Assembly: GCA_965208385.1 (NCBI GenBank)
Contig: CBDBOO010000062.1
Location: 1 to 64,000 of the forward strand
Length of the DNA stretch: 64,000 nucleotides
DNA from: Endozoicomonas sp965208385
GTDB lineage: Bacteria > Pseudomonadota > Gammaproteobacteria > Pseudomonadales > Endozoicomonadaceae
Direction: 5' to 3'
Shown here: in pieces, positions 34,565 to 43,203 of the stretch
Position numbering within the stretch: the first letter of the stretch is position 1
How the letters are laid out: each line of letters begins with the position of its first letter
Notes under the pieces: model-generated
Database searches by the model: none
The model's input: only the letters and a program-made list of their open reading frames with translations
What the model was told of the DNA's origin: nothing
Position numbers and translations under genes: made by a program

Positions 34565-36616
34565 TTAAAGAGGTTCTCTGCTATTGAAGCGAATATTTCC
34601 ATTACGCCGAGAGGCGTCGTCATCACAGAACAGGGTAAAGTCCAAGGCCAGAACATCGACAGTGTCATCATCACCAAAATCTAATTCCCTGATTTCAAAT
34701 TCCCCTCCCGATTGATCGCATTCACTTTCTGGAAGATAGGTGTTGATACTTGGTTTGAGCGGATCCGTGATCGAATATACATTTGCCTCGATGTATTGCC
34801 CGATGGTCAAATCTTCACCTTGGGGTGCGGAGAATGCAAAGTACCAGTAATCTTCCCCTTGAAACTGCAGTTTAATTGAATTCCTCTTAGATTCAAATGT
34901 TGGAGTGACTATAAAGCTACCGTCATCCTCCGATAGTAATACTGTTGGCTCCTGACGTGAGGCTTCGTCATTTTCTGACTCAATAAAAAGTAGTGAAAAT
35001 GTATCAGTACCAATTTTAAACAGCTCAGTATCAGCAGAAGCTATATCGAAGAATTCATTCTTTATGGTCAACCTTACTTTTACTTTGGCGGCTTCATCAT
35101 GATCTGGAAGGCTCAGGCTGGTTTCTGCCGTGTCAGGGGAAGAAAACACGATACCAAAGTCTGTCAGTTCCTCCCACAGGTAGGTTATTTCAGAACCCCT
35201 GTTGAATATTGAGCCATCGCCAGAAAGGATAATCTGATCATTTTCATCATTCAGAGATTTCTTACTGGCTGTTATTATGGGTACAAGAGCATCTGACACT
35301 CTGAATGCTGAATAGATGCCGGTATAGAGGTCATCACCATCAATACTTCGTACTTCCAGATGGTTGATATTGTACTTTTTACCGGGTATCAGTGGTTCTG
35401 AGGGTGTAATACTGACAATTGCACCATCAACTTCTACCAGGGCATCAATGTCATTATCAGTATACGACTCACTATTAAATTGAAGAAAATTGGAAGTAAC
35501 TTTTTCTACCGGTCGATTAAATAGCAGTTGAACCGGACCAAGGGGGGAGATCATTCCCTGGTACAGATTTTCAGACATGCTACCAAGGTTGTCGAATGAA
35601 TTATGACCATAATATTGATTGTTATCCATAGGAAATACACCAGGATACCAACTGAAGACACCTTCCATAATGTCAGTCCATTCACCCCTGGCTTTGAATA
35701 GATTGTTCTGATAAATATCCAGAGTGTTTTCTATCGAGTTTACACGCAGACTTAATTGGCCGTTTTCGGCTATTACATCAACTTCACCGATCACAGGTTC
35801 CTGTCCAAAATAGTTTTTAAACGGGACAACGAATACCACAGAAAAACGAGCGTTATCCAGTGCCTCAACCCCGGGGGCATCCATCGCTACCATAATTCTG
35901 CCGGTTACGGAATATCTGGCGGTTGCAGTGTCCAGAGATTTTGTAATGGCATAATCTGATAAGTGTAATGTAGTAATACCTTCGGCAACGACTCTGGTCG
36001 GATTGCTCAGTTGCATGACTGTGATGGACTGCTCACTCGCTGTACGCTGAAAGGCGACTCGAAAAGCTTCTAATATCTGTAATTTTGAAGTGGAAATAAA
36101 CAAGTCATTCAAATTGACTGTGAAGGTTGCAGAGGTCAGCTGTCTATTCGGTTCATCAATATCCAGTTCGTTAATATCGAGAATTGCCGTTCCAGACAGG
36201 CTATCCTGAAAAGATTCATCCTCACAGCCCTGGTAATTAATTTCAATCCGGTCACCCTGGCTCAGCTCATCAGAATTATCATTGTCGATTAAGGTTAGAG
36301 TTCGCTCACCGCCATTGGTGCAGGTGAGAGTTGTGTTTAAGTCCTGGCGAAAAATTGAGTCTCTTCCGGATTCCACTGCCCAATGTCCCATTTGAACAAG
36401 GCTTTCAATGGAACCCATGGCCGTTACTGCGACCATTGAAAGATTTCCATGATTTATAGTAAATCCAGTATCTGAGCCGGTACCTGGAGCAGGATTATTC
36501 TGGGGGGATGGTTCAGAATCACCACCACCTCCGCCTCCGCCACAACCTGACAAAAGCGCACTAAACAAGCCAAATGCAAATAACTTCCCTATTTCAGTCA
36601 CAATACAAATCTTCAT
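34565..36616 (-). CDS. Large exported lipoprotein of unknown function, start altered by IS110
   Basis: 683 residues from the ATG at 36616. The lipoprotein signal (LFAFGLFSALLSGC) is followed by a poly-Gly stretch, a Pro/Ser/Asn linker and a beta-rich acidic body. It contains a segment like a calcium-binding or Ig-type domain (ITASKKSLNDENDQIILSGDGSIF, ITYLWEELTDFGIVFSSPDTAETSLSL). The first five codons (MKICI) lie on the IS110 end or junction. The native start was probably the GTG at 36601 (in frame) or lay on DNA now displaced. The open frame continues to 37006 through IS DNA, which is not considered coding. Function unknown. Confidence 0.7.
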   Translation of the reverse strand: MKICIVTEIGKLFAFGLFSALLSGCGGGGGGGDSEPSPQNNPAPGTGSDTGFTINHGNLSMVAVTAMGSIESLVQMGHWAVESGRDSIFRQDLNTTLTCTNGGERTLTLIDNDNSDELSQGDRIEINYQGCEDESFQDSLSGTAILDINELDIDEPNRQLTSATFTVNLNDLFISTSKLQILEAFRVAFQRTASEQSITVMQLSNPTRVVAEGITTLHLSDYAITKSLDTATARYSVTGRIMVAMDAPGVEALDNARFSVVFVVPFKNYFGQEPVIGEVDVIAENGQLSLRVNSIENTLDIYQNNLFKARGEWTDIMEGVFSWYPGVFPMDNNQYYGHNSFDNLGSMSENLYQGMISPLGPVQLLFNRPVEKVTSNFLQFNSESYTDNDIDALVEVDGAIVSITPSEPLIPGKKYNINHLEVRSIDGDDLYTGIYSAFRVSDALVPIITASKKSLNDENDQIILSGDGSIFNRGSEITYLWEELTDFGIVFSSPDTAETSLSLPDHDEAAKVKVRLTIKNEFFDIASADTELFKIGTDTFSLLFIESENDEASRQEPTVLLSEDDGSFIVTPTFESKRNSIKLQFQGEDYWYFAFSAPQGEDLTIGQYIEANVYSITDPLKPSINTYLPESECDQSGGEFEIRELDFGDDDTVDVLALDFTLFCDDDASRRNGNIRFNSREPL

Positions 36617-36675
36617 GACCGTATTTTCGGTCACCCTGCAGCATGAAAATAATACTCTGCCACAATGTATCTGAT

Positions 36676-36883
36676 GCAGAGCCTGACAGTGGTCGATGTT
36701 TTTGCAGTGGCTTTTAGACCCTGAATACAAATTGACCTGGGCTGGATCGTTCGCACCCTCGCTTATCTCATGGTTCAGAACTGGCACCATCAAGGCTCCA
36801 TTTCTGGAACATTGAATGCACGGCAAACAGCCCTTTTCTCCAAGTGAGACTATGGCGATCCGATCCAGTCCGTCAGGCTCTGC
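36676..36883 (+). ncRNA. Candidate IS110 bridge RNA (copy 2)
   Basis: Same structure as in copy 1: GCAGAGCCTGAC (36676-36687) pairs with GTCAGGCTCTGC (36872-36883). The left terminus ATACAAAT (element bases 36603-36610) recurs at 36725-36732, and the right terminus CACGGCAAA (38208-38216) recurs at 36819-36827. Small hairpins such as ATGGT/ACCAT are visible in between. Confidence 0.6.
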
Positions 36884-36914
36884 TGTTCCTCCGTGAACCT
36901 TTGGAGCATAGACG

Positions 36915-38129
36915 ATGCAACCCATTGTGAAAAACTGTGCAGGCATTGATGTCCATAAAATGATGGTCATGGTTGCCGTTCGCAAAGAAATGCCAGAAGG
37001 CGACATTCAAGTATTAACCCGTGAATTTGGTACTTTCCGCAAAGATCGGGAATTAATGTGCCAGTTCCTTCAACAGCATCAGATCGATCTGGTCGTAATG
37101 GAGAGTACGGGTGTTTACTGGAAAAGTATTTATGCGTCCATCATTGGTCGTGATCTGAAGCCCTGGGTGGTGAATGCCCGACACGTCAAGAATGTACCCG
37201 GTCGCAAGACCGATACACTGGACAGTCAGTGGCTCGCTCACCTTGCCCATTGTGGTCTGGTTCGTCCGAGTTTTGTGCCACATCCGGATCAGGAACAGCT
37301 GCGTTTGCTGACTCGCCGACGAGATACAATGGTCAAGCAAATAGCCAATGAGAAGAACCGTCTTCATAAAACGCTAGACGACAGCGGTATTCGACTCGGC
37401 GGCCTGATCAGTGACATCAACGGCAAGTCAGGTCAGCGCATGGTGAACGCCCTGATTGATGGTGAATCCCTTCAGGATATTATCAAGAAAGCGGATGGCC
37501 GTCTGAAGGCAGACAGAAAACAGCTGATGGACAGTATGGACGAGAAGTTATCCCCTTCTCATCTTATTGTGCTGAAAGATATCCGGGATCACATTAATTT
37601 CCTGAATGAACAGCAGCAGAAGCTGGAAGTCCAGATTCTGAGTACGGTTCAGTCTTGGAAAGAAGCCTGGCAAATTCTGCAAACTCTCCCCGGAGTCGGT
37701 GAGATGAGTGCCGCAGCACTGATCGCAGAAATAGGTGATGATATGAGTCAGTTTGGCGGCATGAAGGAGATTGCTTCCTGGGCCGGACTCTGCCCGGGCA
37801 ATAATGAAAGCGCAGGCAAGCGTAAAAGTGGTCGAACCCGAAAAGGGAATAAGATGATCAAAACGACACTGTGCGAAGTGGCGAATGCAGCGATCAAGAC
37901 CAAGAGTCAGTTCAAGGGTAAATATCAGAGTCTGGTGATCCGCAGGGGTCACAAACGAAGTCTGATTGCCATTGCACATAAACTGATTCGTGTGATTTAT
38001 ACCTTACTCAAGAAACGACAGCCTTATATTGATCCTGACACTGATTACGAGGGTTTGATGGTTAGGAAGAATGCACCGCGCTGGTTACGCAGGCTGGACG
38101 AGTATGGCTATTTGGATCAGGTTCGATAA
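36915..38129 (+). CDS. IS110-family transposase/recombinase (copy 2)
   Basis: Protein identical to the copy at 17635-18849 (404 residues; DEDD N-terminal domain and Transposase_20 C-terminal domain, all motifs intact). Both copies look active. Confidence 0.93.
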   Translation: MQPIVKNCAGIDVHKMMVMVAVRKEMPEGDIQVLTREFGTFRKDRELMCQFLQQHQIDLVVMESTGVYWKSIYASIIGRDLKPWVVNARHVKNVPGRKTDTLDSQWLAHLAHCGLVRPSFVPHPDQEQLRLLTRRRDTMVKQIANEKNRLHKTLDDSGIRLGGLISDINGKSGQRMVNALIDGESLQDIIKKADGRLKADRKQLMDSMDEKLSPSHLIVLKDIRDHINFLNEQQQKLEVQILSTVQSWKEAWQILQTLPGVGEMSAAALIAEIGDDMSQFGGMKEIASWAGLCPGNNESAGKRKSGRTRKGNKMIKTTLCEVANAAIKTKSQFKGKYQSLVIRRGHKRSLIAIAHKLIRVIYTLLKKRQPYIDPDTDYEGLMVRKNAPRWLRRLDEYGYLDQVR

Positions 38130-38356
38130 TTAACCTGATCCACAATTAATACGATAGTTCCTTGTTCTGTGCAGGGCGGCTGCTTGCGTCCTGAATTCGG
38201 GGATTTTCACGGCAAACCTATAATTATTATTCATCCATGTCAGAGTATAACTGTGAAAAGAGAAATAATCATGAATCTACTGAATCAAAGCAACAGTATT
38301 ATCAAAGTATGAATATGATCACAGTTTTTTGTCTTGGGTTTCGAACCATCTAGGGC

Positions 38357-38741
38357 TGGAAAAACAGAAAACACCGGATCTCAGTCCTATACATCCTGGG
38401 TGCCAGGCTGGATCGGTAAAAATGCGACAAAGCCCCCGGCTGATTCTGTATCGAAACATCTGAGACATCTGAATACTCAGGATTATTACGACTTCTTGAT
38501 AACCGCTAATGCCGATCAGTTGGGTTATTTCAGGACCAAAGATAATTTTGAAGGTTCAGATGAGGCGGCAAAATTCTATCAGCGCAATCTGCGTATGTAT
38601 GATAACTTCCTGCAGGTTCCGGTTAGCCAGAATGATCGGGTTTTCATTCTTATGGGAGCCGCACATACTGCCTTTTTTCAGGATTTCATCCGAAGAAGCC
38701 CTCAATATCAGACAGTAAATGTGTCTGACTATTTACCATAA
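38357..38741 (+). pseudogene. 5'-truncated duplicate of the DUF5694 gene
   Basis: Starts abruptly at the equivalent of residue 142 of the full gene (ENTGSQSYTSWVPGW) and is almost identical to it through the C-terminus; a few substitutions occur (MYDNF for MYGNF, VSDYLP for LFDYLP). The upstream frame to 38334 is unrelated sequence. The two copies are direct repeats about 4.4 kb apart that bracket the lipoprotein gene and IS110. Confidence 0.8.
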
Positions 38742-38809
38742 CAGTGTACTCCGTTGACTTCATCGATTGGACACTGTCAGCGGAGCATTAAGCTAAAGCA
38801 ATGGTTTGC

Positions 38810-39820
38810 CTACGTAACAAACTGATTACGGGTACGGTTAGAATAAGCCACCAAAGACAACATAACCGGTACCTCAACCAGTACCCCGACCACTGTGGCC
38901 AGAGCTGCGCCGGAATTCAATCCGAATAGAGTGATAGCCACAGCCACGGCAAGTTCAAAAAAATTGGACGCACCAATCATGGCGCCCGGAGAAGCAATGT
39001 TATGAGGCTGTTTCCACTTCTTCATCCAGATGTAGGCGATAGCAAAAATCAGGTAGGTCTGGATAATCAGTGGAACAGCAATCATCAGAATATCCAGTGG
39101 ATTAGCGAGAATTTTCTCAGCCTGGAAACCAAACAACAAAATAACGGTTCCGATTAAACCAATAATGGAGAAAGGTTTTATTTTCCCGCCCAAACGTTCA
39201 ATCGCTTCGGCATCGGGTAGGATTTTTCGTGTTATCCAGCCAGCCAACAAGGGGATAACCACAAAAAGAGAGACCGACAGAAGCAAAGTATCCCAGGGTA
39301 CAATGACATTGGTAACACCCAGCAGGAAAGCCGCCAGTGGTGCAAAAGCAACGACCATGATCAAATCATTTACCGCCACCTGAGCCAGTGTGTAATTCGG
39401 ATCACCTTTGGTCAGCTGGCTCCAGACAAACACCATGGCAGTGCAGGGGGCAACACCCAGTAAGATCATTCCGGCAATATACTGTTCACCCAGTGCAGGG
39501 TTAATCCAGTTGCCAAAAACAGTTCTGATGAAAAATATTGCCAGCAGCGCCATGGTAAATGGCTTGATCAGCCAGTTGATAGTGAGAGTGACAATCAGCC
39601 CCCTTGGACGACGATGGATATTTTTTATAGCATTAAAATCCACCTGCATCATCATCGGGTAAATGATCAGCCAGATCAGTATGGCAATGGCCAGATTGAT
39701 GTTTGCGTATTCCAGTTGAGCCAGCAGATTGAAGAGCTCAGGCAGCAATATACCGCCAGTGATGCCGGCAATAATGCCGAGAGTGACCCAGAGGCTGAGG
39801 TAGCGTTCAAAGATACCCAT
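38810..39820 (-). CDS. acr3: ACR3-family arsenite efflux permease
   Basis: Inner-membrane As(III) extruder, 336 residues, ten predicted helices. The conserved cysteine region ILLGVAPCTAMVFVWSQLTKGDPNY and the segment WLIIYPMMMQVDFNAI are diagnostic for ACR3. It is downstream of arsR with its own candidate ArsR operator (39841-39856) in the 83-bp gap. The rest of the operon (fusion gene, arsJ) is now separated by the inserted segment. Confidence 0.93.
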   Translation of the reverse strand: MGIFERYLSLWVTLGIIAGITGGILLPELFNLLAQLEYANINLAIAILIWLIIYPMMMQVDFNAIKNIHRRPRGLIVTLTINWLIKPFTMALLAIFFIRTVFGNWINPALGEQYIAGMILLGVAPCTAMVFVWSQLTKGDPNYTLAQVAVNDLIMVVAFAPLAAFLLGVTNVIVPWDTLLLSVSLFVVIPLLAGWITRKILPDAEAIERLGGKIKPFSIIGLIGTVILLFGFQAEKILANPLDILMIAVPLIIQTYLIFAIAYIWMKKWKQPHNIASPGAMIGASNFFELAVAVAITLFGLNSGAALATVVGVLVEVPVMLSLVAYSNRTRNQFVT

Positions 39821-39840
39821 GATCTTATTCCTATTCGTGT

Positions 39841-39856
39841 ATCGTCGAAAAACGAT
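39841..39856. promoter_or_regulatory. Candidate ArsR operator upstream of acr3
   Basis: ATCGT-CGAAAA-ACGAT inverted repeat, 20 bp before the acr3 start. It differs from the site upstream of arsR at a single central base, and the shared context TATCGTCGAA-AACGATTA supports a common regulator. Confidence 0.65.
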
Positions 39857-39903
39857 TAAAAGTGATAAAAAAACTCAGATAGAGAACTGAGATAGTTTGT
39901 TTA

Positions 39904-40230
39904 TTAATCCAGAGTCAGGTAATTCAGTAGCTCTGTCAGTTCGTTTAATCGCGGCTGATTGATGGAATAACAGGTTCTGGGGTGCTGCACTTCCGCATCA
40001 ACAAAGCCTGCTTCCCTCAGTATCCGCAGATGTTCGGAAACCGTTGACTGGGCCAGACCCAGATCACCCACCAGGTCGTTGCCCAGACACTTTCTGCCGG
40101 ACAGAATCTTTAACAATCGTATCCTGGCCGGGTGTGCGAGGGCTTTTGCAGCGGCTGCCAGCTGCTTTTCGGTGGAACTATCGTAAGAAATATCAGCAAG
40201 ATCGCTGAGGCATTGTGTGGACATAGTCAT
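39904..40230 (-). CDS. arsR: ArsR-family arsenic-responsive repressor
   Basis: Winged-helix metalloregulator. From the methionine at 40230 it is about 108 residues: LAAAAKALAHPARIRLLKIL, then CLGNDLVGDLGLAQSTVSEHLRILREAGFV, the recognition helix. Cysteines occur in GRKCLGND and HPRTCYSIN; the classical ELCVCDL pair is absent, so As(III) is bound differently. The frame extends to 40290, but that start would place the operator inside the coding region. It sits 38 bp (from the longer frame) after the GAPDH gene. Confidence 0.88.
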   Translation of the reverse strand: MTMSTQCLSDLADISYDSSTEKQLAAAAKALAHPARIRLLKILSGRKCLGNDLVGDLGLAQSTVSEHLRILREAGFVDAEVQHPRTCYSINQPRLNELTELLNYLTLD

Positions 40231-40240
40231 TTCATTGCTT

Positions 40241-40256
40241 ATCGTCGAATAACGAT
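40241..40256. promoter_or_regulatory. Candidate ArsR operator upstream of arsR
   Basis: ATCGT-CGAATA-ACGAT inverted repeat directly upstream of the preferred arsR start. It matches the site before acr3 in all but one base, implying autorepression and an internal promoter within the ars cluster. Confidence 0.65.
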
Positions 40257-40327
40257 TATGTTGTATCGACACAGACCATGAGTCAAACAAAAAAACATAT
40301 TTCTGTCTGACTCTAATTCGTTATTGA

Positions 40328-41329
40328 TCAGGAACGACCTGCTTTCAGCACCAGTTCAGCGGTACGACAGGCGTAGCCCATTTCATTGTCGTACCAGGCA
40401 TAAATTTTCACCATGCGCTTATCGACGACCATGGTAGACAGAGCATCGATGATCGAAGAACGGCAATCACCTTTATAGTCAATGGAAACAAGAGGTCTTT
40501 CTTCAAAGCCAAGGATTCCCTTGAGTTCATTTTCCGAAGCTTCTTTCAACAGCTGATTGACCTCCTCCACTGTTGTGTCACGGGCAACATCGAACACCAC
40601 ATCGGTAATGGACGCATTGGCCAGAGGTACACGCACGGCATGACCATTGAGTTTACCCTTGAGTTCCGGAAAAATCTGGGTAATGGCGGTTGCTGAGCCA
40701 GTGGTGGTTGGAATCAGGGACATGCCACAGGCACGTGCTCTACGGAGATCCTTATGAGGGGCGTCCAGAATGGTCTGGGTATTGGTCAGGTTATGAATGG
40801 TGGTCATGGAACCACGTTCGATACCCAGTTTTTCGTGGATTACTTTTACAACAGGTGCCAGACAGTTAGTGGTGCAGGACGCTGCAGTAATAATGGTATG
40901 TTTCTGTGGATCAAACAGGTGGTCGTTAACCCCCATAACCACATTGAGAACGGATTCTTCTTTAACAGGAGCAGTAACCACTACACGTTTGACACCCTGA
41001 TCAAGGTACTTCTGTAATAGTTCTGTCTTACGGTGAACGCCGGTGGCTTCGATGACGACATCACAGTCAGACCAGTCTACGGAGTCAATACTGGATTCCT
41101 GCGTGCAATGGATGAACTGGCCATTGATGGTGATACCCTTATTTTCAGCTGAGATCTGTTCTTTCCAGCTGCCCTGAACAGAGTCAAATTCCAGCAGGTG
41201 AGCCAGAGCCTTGCTGTCTCCTGCCAGATCATTAATGCGAACGAATTCCAGATCTGGCCAGTGAAATGCAGATCTAAGAACCAGGCGACCAATACGGCCA
41301 AAGCCGTTTATACCAATTTTAATGCTCAT
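40328..41329 (-). CDS. ArsJ-associated glyceraldehyde-3-phosphate dehydrogenase
   Basis: Type I GAPDH fold, 333 residues: NAD-binding GINGFGRIGRLVLRSAF, catalytic ITAASCTTNCLAPVVKV with the active Cys, and WYDNEMGYACRTAELV at the C-terminus. In ars clusters this isozyme forms 1-arseno-3-phosphoglycerate from arsenate and glyceraldehyde-3-phosphate, which ArsJ exports. The presence of arsJ at 31137-32357 supports that role over glycolysis. First gene of the ars cluster in the minus direction. Confidence 0.92.
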   Translation of the reverse strand: MSIKIGINGFGRIGRLVLRSAFHWPDLEFVRINDLAGDSKALAHLLEFDSVQGSWKEQISAENKGITINGQFIHCTQESSIDSVDWSDCDVVIEATGVHRKTELLQKYLDQGVKRVVVTAPVKEESVLNVVMGVNDHLFDPQKHTIITAASCTTNCLAPVVKVIHEKLGIERGSMTTIHNLTNTQTILDAPHKDLRRARACGMSLIPTTTGSATAITQIFPELKGKLNGHAVRVPLANASITDVVFDVARDTTVEEVNQLLKEASENELKGILGFEERPLVSIDYKGDCRSSIIDALSTMVVDKRMVKIYAWYDNEMGYACRTAELVLKAGRS

Positions 41330-41636
41330 AAAATTATTCTGTACTGATAAATGATTCCTGGCTAATCAATGATACCGTCGTTAACCAGACTGATTTGCAC
41401 AGGCCAGTATAGATGGATCTTTAGCCTGTGCGATGGTGTGATGATTAAACAATATTGGCCATTGTCGCTCCCTGTTCTGTAACAGGTTTATTAATATATT
41501 GTATATATGCTTTGGCGTATATTTAGAGTGCACTATGGTCGATGTGATTTAACCTGTCAACTGGGCTCTCGAATAATAGTGAAGGCTATGGAGAAGGGGA
41601 TATTATCTAAGGAGGAATAGAGAACCGCTCTTTTTT
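41330..41636. other. Upstream region of the arsenic cluster, no gene seen
   Basis: About 300 bp between the GAPDH start and the ISL3 element. It should contain the cluster promoter; GTATATATGC and GCGTATAT at about 41500-41523 form an imperfect symmetric stretch. No copy of the ATCGT-N6-ACGAT operator was found here. The sequence next to the IS shows no target duplication. Confidence 0.4.
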
Positions 41637-42966
41637 GGCTCTTCCCTAATTTTAGTGGGTGATTTAATCTATATTGAACACTTCAAGGCAAGGATGCCGA
41701 CATGCGCGATAAAGAACTCTACTCTAAAATACTTGGCGTTGAAACTCCGTGGCATGTCGCTCACGTGGAACTCTCCATTACTGAAGGAAAAGTCGAAATC
41801 TTTCTCGAACATGATGGCAAAAATCCTTCTAAATGCAGTGTTTGTGATAAACCCTCTCCGGGTTACGATCGACGTCAGAAGAAGTGGCGGCATCTGGATA
41901 CCTGCCAGTTTCAAACCATCCTTATTGCTGATGTTCCGCGTACACAATGTTCCGATCACGGTGTAAAAACAATACAGGTTCCATGGGCTGAACCGAACTC
42001 TGGTTTTACGGCCTTGTTTGAAGCACTTGTTATTGACTGGCTGAAAGAGGCAACAACCAGTGCAGTTGCCCAACAAATGAAGCTTAGCTGGAATGCCATC
42101 GACGGTATCCAACAGCGTGCAGTAGCGAGAGGTCTGGCACGCAGAGTACACGACAATCCCAAACGGTTAGCCGTTGACGAAACCTCATTCCAGAAGAGGC
42201 GTGAGTACGTCACTGTGGTTACAGATCATGAAAAAGGCATTGTTTTACATTTGGCCGACAACCATAAAGCTGACAGCCTCAATGAGTACTTTGAGACCCT
42301 GACGCCAGACCAGAAAGCCGGTATTGAATGCGTTACCATGGATATGTGGAAGCCCTTTATCAAGGCAGTCACATTGCATGTGCCAGAAGCCAGGGAGCGA
42401 ATAGCATTTGACAAGTTCCATGTTGCCCAGTACTTAGGCAATGCGGTCAATAAAGTTCGCATAGAAGAGCATAAAGCGCTTATGTCTACAGGGTCAGACT
42501 TACTCAAAGGTACCCGGTTTGACTGGCTAACAAATCCTGAAAATATGAGCGATGAAAAGTGGGAAGCGTTCGAGCCGTTGCGTGATTCAAAGCTGAAAAC
42601 AGCACGAGCCTGGGCCATCAAAGAGATGGCGATGACACTGTGGAATTACACATCACGAGCTTGGGCTATCAAGGCATGGAAACGGTGGCTGAGCTGGGCA
42701 CTGAGGTGTCGGCTTGAACCTGTTCGTAAAGTGGCCAAGATGATCAAAGAACACCTGTGGGGAATTATTAACGCAATAGTTCTGAAAGCCGACAATGGCC
42801 GTGCAGAAGGCATGAATGGAAAGATACAGCGACTCAAGGGTCGAGCCTACGGCTACAGAAACAGAGAAAGGTTCAAAACTGCAATCTACTTTCATTGTGG
42901 TGGCCTTGATCTTTATCCAAGAGGGGTGAATCGCTGAAATTTACCCACACAATCTGAGGTAGAGCC
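41637..42966 (+). mobile_element. ISL3-family insertion sequence, copy A (1330 bp)
   Basis: Ends are imperfect inverted repeats beginning GGCTCTTCCC (left) and GGCTCTACCTC (right, reverse strand). It is the same length as copy B. Its flanks (TCTTTTTT on the left, TTTTTGAT on the right) do not form an 8-bp duplication, so one side has probably been lost by deletion or recombination. Confidence 0.88.
41702..42937 (+). CDS. ISL3-family transposase (copy A)
   Basis: 411 residues. The N-terminal zinc-binding segment has CSVCDKPSPGYDRRQKKWRHLD and the ISL3 DDE core has LAVDETSFQKRREYVTVVTD, ECVTMDMWKPFIKAV, IAFDKFHVAQYLGNAV and KADNGRAEGMNGKIQRLKGRAYGYRN with the final Glu. It appears intact. It differs from copy B at two residues that I could see (KNPSKC and GVNR here). 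Confidence 0.93.
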   Translation: MRDKELYSKILGVETPWHVAHVELSITEGKVEIFLEHDGKNPSKCSVCDKPSPGYDRRQKKWRHLDTCQFQTILIADVPRTQCSDHGVKTIQVPWAEPNSGFTALFEALVIDWLKEATTSAVAQQMKLSWNAIDGIQQRAVARGLARRVHDNPKRLAVDETSFQKRREYVTVVTDHEKGIVLHLADNHKADSLNEYFETLTPDQKAGIECVTMDMWKPFIKAVTLHVPEARERIAFDKFHVAQYLGNAVNKVRIEEHKALMSTGSDLLKGTRFDWLTNPENMSDEKWEAFEPLRDSKLKTARAWAIKEMAMTLWNYTSRAWAIKAWKRWLSWALRCRLEPVRKVAKMIKEHLWGIINAIVLKADNGRAEGMNGKIQRLKGRAYGYRNRERFKTAIYFHCGGLDLYPRGVNR

Positions 42967-43203
42967 TTTTTGATTTAACAGAATCTTCTGATTCAGTTAA
43001 TTCTTTATTAAGTCTTTCCTTCAGAGCCTGATCTTTTTCCTGTAGTTCATGCGACAATTGTTCTATTTTATGATGAAGTTGATGAATCTGTTCATCGGTT
43101 CCTTCTTTTTCCTGCTTTATCTGTTCTATTAATTCGGTTCTCTTTTCTTCGGCAGTGTGAGCAGAATTCAGAAAGGCCACTGTTAATACGATCTTCCAGT
43201 ATC
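42967..43203 (-). pseudogene. Coiled-coil gene fragment between the ISL3 copies
   Basis: The minus strand encodes a heptad-rich Glu/Lys/Gln segment (HTAEEKRTELIEQIKQEKEG, HKIEQLSHELQEKDQALKER) that ends in IS sequence. It continues, across the insertion of copy B, the coiled-coil fragment at 44534-45040. One frameshift is needed near 43150 to join them. It is the remnant of a long coiled-coil protein, interrupted by both ISL3 copies. Confidence 0.6.

Larger units (their letters stand above)
36603..38216 (+). mobile_element. IS110-type insertion sequence, copy 2 (1614 bp)
   Basis: Inverted copy of the element at 17548-19161, with exact length match and one noticed base difference. It is inserted at the very start of the lipoprotein gene. 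The two copies are inverted repeats 17.4 kb apart, so recombination between them could flip the intervening segment. Confidence 0.88.

Noticed and set aside
41669..42621. Long antisense ORFs within both ISL3 copies
   Set aside because: They occur identically in both copies because the transposase strand is conserved; no motifs or starts support them.
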